Positions 62,284 through 64,000 of a stretch of DNA of 64,000 nucleotides are shown piece by piece. The stretch is from Bog-756 sp963753905. GTDB taxonomy: Bacteria > Actinomycetota > Acidimicrobiia > Acidimicrobiales > RAAP-2. Under the pieces are notes generated by a model. The model ran no database searches. It was not told where the DNA came from and was given only the letters and a program-made list of their open reading frames with translations. Position 1 is the stretch's first letter. Each line of letters starts with the position of its first letter. The position numbers and the translations under genes were made by a program. The DNA lies in contig CAVWDZ010000002.1 of the NCBI GenBank assembly GCA_963753905.1, positions 434,001 to 498,000 on the forward strand, given 5' to 3'.

Positions 62284-63483
62284 TCAGGAGAGCACGACCG
62301 AGAGGCGGCGCGGACCGCGCACCTGCCCCCCCGCCCAGGTGACCGACTCGGCATCGTCCAGATGGAACACCGGGACCCGCGCCAGCCACTCCTCGAGTGC
62401 GACCCGCAGCTCCATCCGGGCGAGGTTCGATCCGGCGCAGCGGTGGATGCCCGACCCGAACGCCACGTGGCGGTTGTCCCGCCGGTCGAGGATGACCTCG
62501 TCGGCACGATCGAATGCGGCGGGGTCGCGGTTGGCTGCGGGGAAGTTCATGAGGACTCTGTCTCCCGTTGCCATCGGACACCCCGCGACCTCGACGTCCT
62601 CGGTCACGATCCGGGCCATGGTCACCGGGGAGTAGGCACGGAGCAGCTCCTCGACGGCCGTCGGCATCAGGTCGGGCTCGGCCAGGAGGCGCTCCCGGTC
62701 CTCGTCGTGGGTGGCGAGATGCCACAAGGACGACCCGATGGCACTCCAGGTGGTGTCGATCCCCGCGATGAGGGTGAGCATCGCCATGCCGAGGACGATG
62801 GAGTCCTCGATGGGGGCGCCGTCGACCTCGGTGTGGAGCAGGGCACTCAGGAGGTCGTCGCCGGGGGCCTCGCGTCGTTCCTTCATCTTCTCCCAGAGGA
62901 ACAACCCGATACCGAAGTTCCCCCGCTTGCGCCGCTCGGCATCGTCGGCGAACTCGAGCGAGTCGCGGACCCAACCGGTGAAGGTGTCGGACATCGACTC
63001 GGGGACCCCGAGGATCCCGGCGATCACCCGGACCGGGATCTGCTGGGCGTAGTCGACCGCCGCGTCGGCCCGGTCGTGCTCCACGATGCGGTCGAGCAGC
63101 GAACGACAGAGTGAACGGGTCGACGGCTCGTACGATTCGACCCGCTGGTGCGAGAACCAGGGCAGGAGCAGTCGCCGGGTCCAGGTGTGCAGCGGAGGAT
63201 CCGCCGAGATCGGTGGCAACCCGTAGGGGAGGTGCTCCCGCCTTTCGTCGGACTCGTTCGGGATGACGCTCACGTCGACCGAGCTGAACCTCGAGGGATC
63301 GTGGGCGATCGCGGTGATGTCGACGTACCGGGTGGGGAGCCAGGTGCTCTCCCGCCGGTCTGTGTGGGCGATCGGGCAGGTGGCACGGAGACCGTCCCAC
63401 AGCGCGAACGGATCCTCGACGTAGTCCGGGTCGAGCACGTCGAAGTCGTGCGCCCAGTCCTCGACTGCTGCCGTGCGCGTCAC
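62284..63483 (-). CDS. Cytochrome P450
   Basis: 399 residues from GTG 63483, with GGGGGAAG as SD (GTG 63495 also open). I-helix oxygen-binding motif AGIDTTW, K-helix EELLR, and the heme loop FGSGIHRCAGSNLARMEL with the thiolate Cys. ISADPPLHTWTRRLLLPWFS is the C-helix region. A soluble class I bacterial P450; no ferredoxin or reductase gene is adjacent. Heads a two-gene operon. Confidence 0.95.
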   Translation of the reverse strand: MTRTAAVEDWAHDFDVLDPDYVEDPFALWDGLRATCPIAHTDRRESTWLPTRYVDITAIAHDPSRFSSVDVSVIPNESDERREHLPYGLPPISADPPLHTWTRRLLLPWFSHQRVESYEPSTRSLCRSLLDRIVEHDRADAAVDYAQQIPVRVIAGILGVPESMSDTFTGWVRDSLEFADDAERRKRGNFGIGLFLWEKMKERREAPGDDLLSALLHTEVDGAPIEDSIVLGMAMLTLIAGIDTTWSAIGSSLWHLATHDEDRERLLAEPDLMPTAVEELLRAYSPVTMARIVTEDVEVAGCPMATGDRVLMNFPAANRDPAAFDRADEVILDRRDNRHVAFGSGIHRCAGSNLARMELRVALEEWLARVPVFHLDDAESVTWAGGQVRGPRRLSVVLS

Positions 63484-63701
63484 TCTTCCCCCCACCTCGG
63501 ACCCTCGGTCGCGGGTTCACCGGTCGGTCACCGGCGGCCCTGCGCCCACCGTATCCCCCAGGCGTGCACGCTTCCAGAGGGCGAATCGACGGCCACCGAA
63601 CCTCGATCGGAGGAGAGGAGCGCCTCCGACCGGCGTATTCGGGCCAATACCGGTAGGATTGTGGGGTCTGGGGGAACCCCGCCGACCGAGAAGAGTCACG
63701 T

Positions 63702-64000
63702 TTGCCGTTATTGCCGTTGTCTACGCCCGATCTCCCCGGGCCCTCCCCAGTCTCCACCGGAAGCCTCAAGCCGGTTCTCGACGCACTCCCCGCTTCTGTG
63801 TACGAGAACCCGACGTGGCGCGGCATGACCTACTTCCTCCGCGACACCGCGATGTACCTCGCTCTCCTCGCGCTCCTCGTGCTGATCGGCAATGTCTTCG
63901 TCGTGCTGGTGCTCGAGGTGGCGATGGCGCTGGTGGTGTCCGGACTCTTCGTCGTGGGCCACGATGCGGCGCACGGTGCCCTGTTCAAGTCCAAGCGCAC
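63702..64000 (+). CDS. Fatty acid desaturase, N-terminal part (cut by window edge)
   Basis: An open frame runs off the right edge. TWRGMTYFLRDTAMYLALLA and LVLIGNVFVVLVLEVAMALV are membrane helices, then GLFVVGHDAAHGALFKSK with the first histidine box HDxxH of membrane di-iron desaturases. The start is unclear: TTG 63702 or 63711, or a GTG at 63772. The rest of the protein lies outside the window. Confidence 0.8.
   Translation, partial: MPLLPLSTPDLPGPSPVSTGSLKPVLDALPASVYENPTWRGMTYFLRDTAMYLALLALLVLIGNVFVVLVLEVAMALVVSGLFVVGHDAAHGALFKSKR

Noticed and set aside
1..64000. CRISPR array, rRNA operon, phage structural genes or toxin-antitoxin pairs
   Set aside because: No spaced repeat series, no rRNA signatures, no capsid/tail or recognisable toxin-antitoxin genes were found. 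The only tandem repeats are the 42-bp, 27-bp and ~180-bp ones listed.

Overview
This 64 kb window is high-GC DNA from an actinobacterium, most likely a deep-branching, Acidimicrobiia-like lineage (the class is an inference). It spans the chromosomal replication origin. Gene order on both sides of dnaA matches the origin region of Mycobacterium tuberculosis as I know it: nudix/dnaB-rplI-rpsR-ssb-rpsF, then DUF5318 / PadR / inositol-phosphate synthase, cca, a DUF6049-like protein, murJ, trxB-trxA-cwlM, parB-parA-rsmG-jag-yidC-yidD-rnpA-rpmH, dnaA-dnaN-recF-dciA-gyrB-gyrA and tRNA-Ile. A predicted F420-type luciferase-like oxidoreductase and a mycothiol-type isomerase family member also fit Actinobacteria.

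Layout. 1-32.3 kb is the conserved core. Minus-strand ribosomal and replication genes (0-3.7 kb) and panB come first. The regulated padR-ino1 pair follows, then cell-envelope genes (cca/DUF6049/murJ/degV/trxB/trxA/cwlM). Next is the minus-strand parB-to-rpmH block, with two parS sites and a duplicated rsmG 3' end. DnaA boxes lie on both sides of dnaA, and the dnaN-recF-dciA-gyrB-gyrA block reads away from the origin. A tRNA-Ile(GAU) ends this core.

32.3-39.3 kb is an accessory stretch of lower coherence: a PAS/LuxR regulator with a peroxiredoxin and an ABM-domain protein, fragments of two ECF sigma factors, a DinB-like/mycothiol family protein, an amidohydrolase, a SCO6745-family protein and a lipoprotein. 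39.3-64 kb is metabolic and envelope accessory content: two drug-efflux MFS systems (one with MarR, one beside TetR), a GH4 glycosidase, and a three-gene operon that could convert a 2-hydroxyacid through a 2-oxoacid and an aldehyde to an alcohol. It also has ctaG, a RodZ-like protein, pirin, an LCP ligase, a Baeyer-Villiger-type monooxygenase and an extradiol dioxygenase. A compact cytochrome-b6-like membrane operon, a luciferase-like oxidoreductase, a P450 with a companion protein and the start of a fatty acid desaturase complete it.

A technical feature runs through the window. Five otherwise full-length genes (parB, gyrA, a SCO6745-family gene, an IlvX-like gene and a lipoprotein gene) are split by one-base shifts. 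Four of these behave as one extra base, three of them inside alternating CG tracts. Residual assembly indels are the simplest reading, so those genes are annotated across the shift. The most interesting biological points are the parS/rsmG-tail duplication, the CwlM-like amidase that has lost its zinc ligands, the YidC lacking the usual groove arginine, the long tail on ribosomal protein S18, and the stand-alone cytochrome-b6-like operon.
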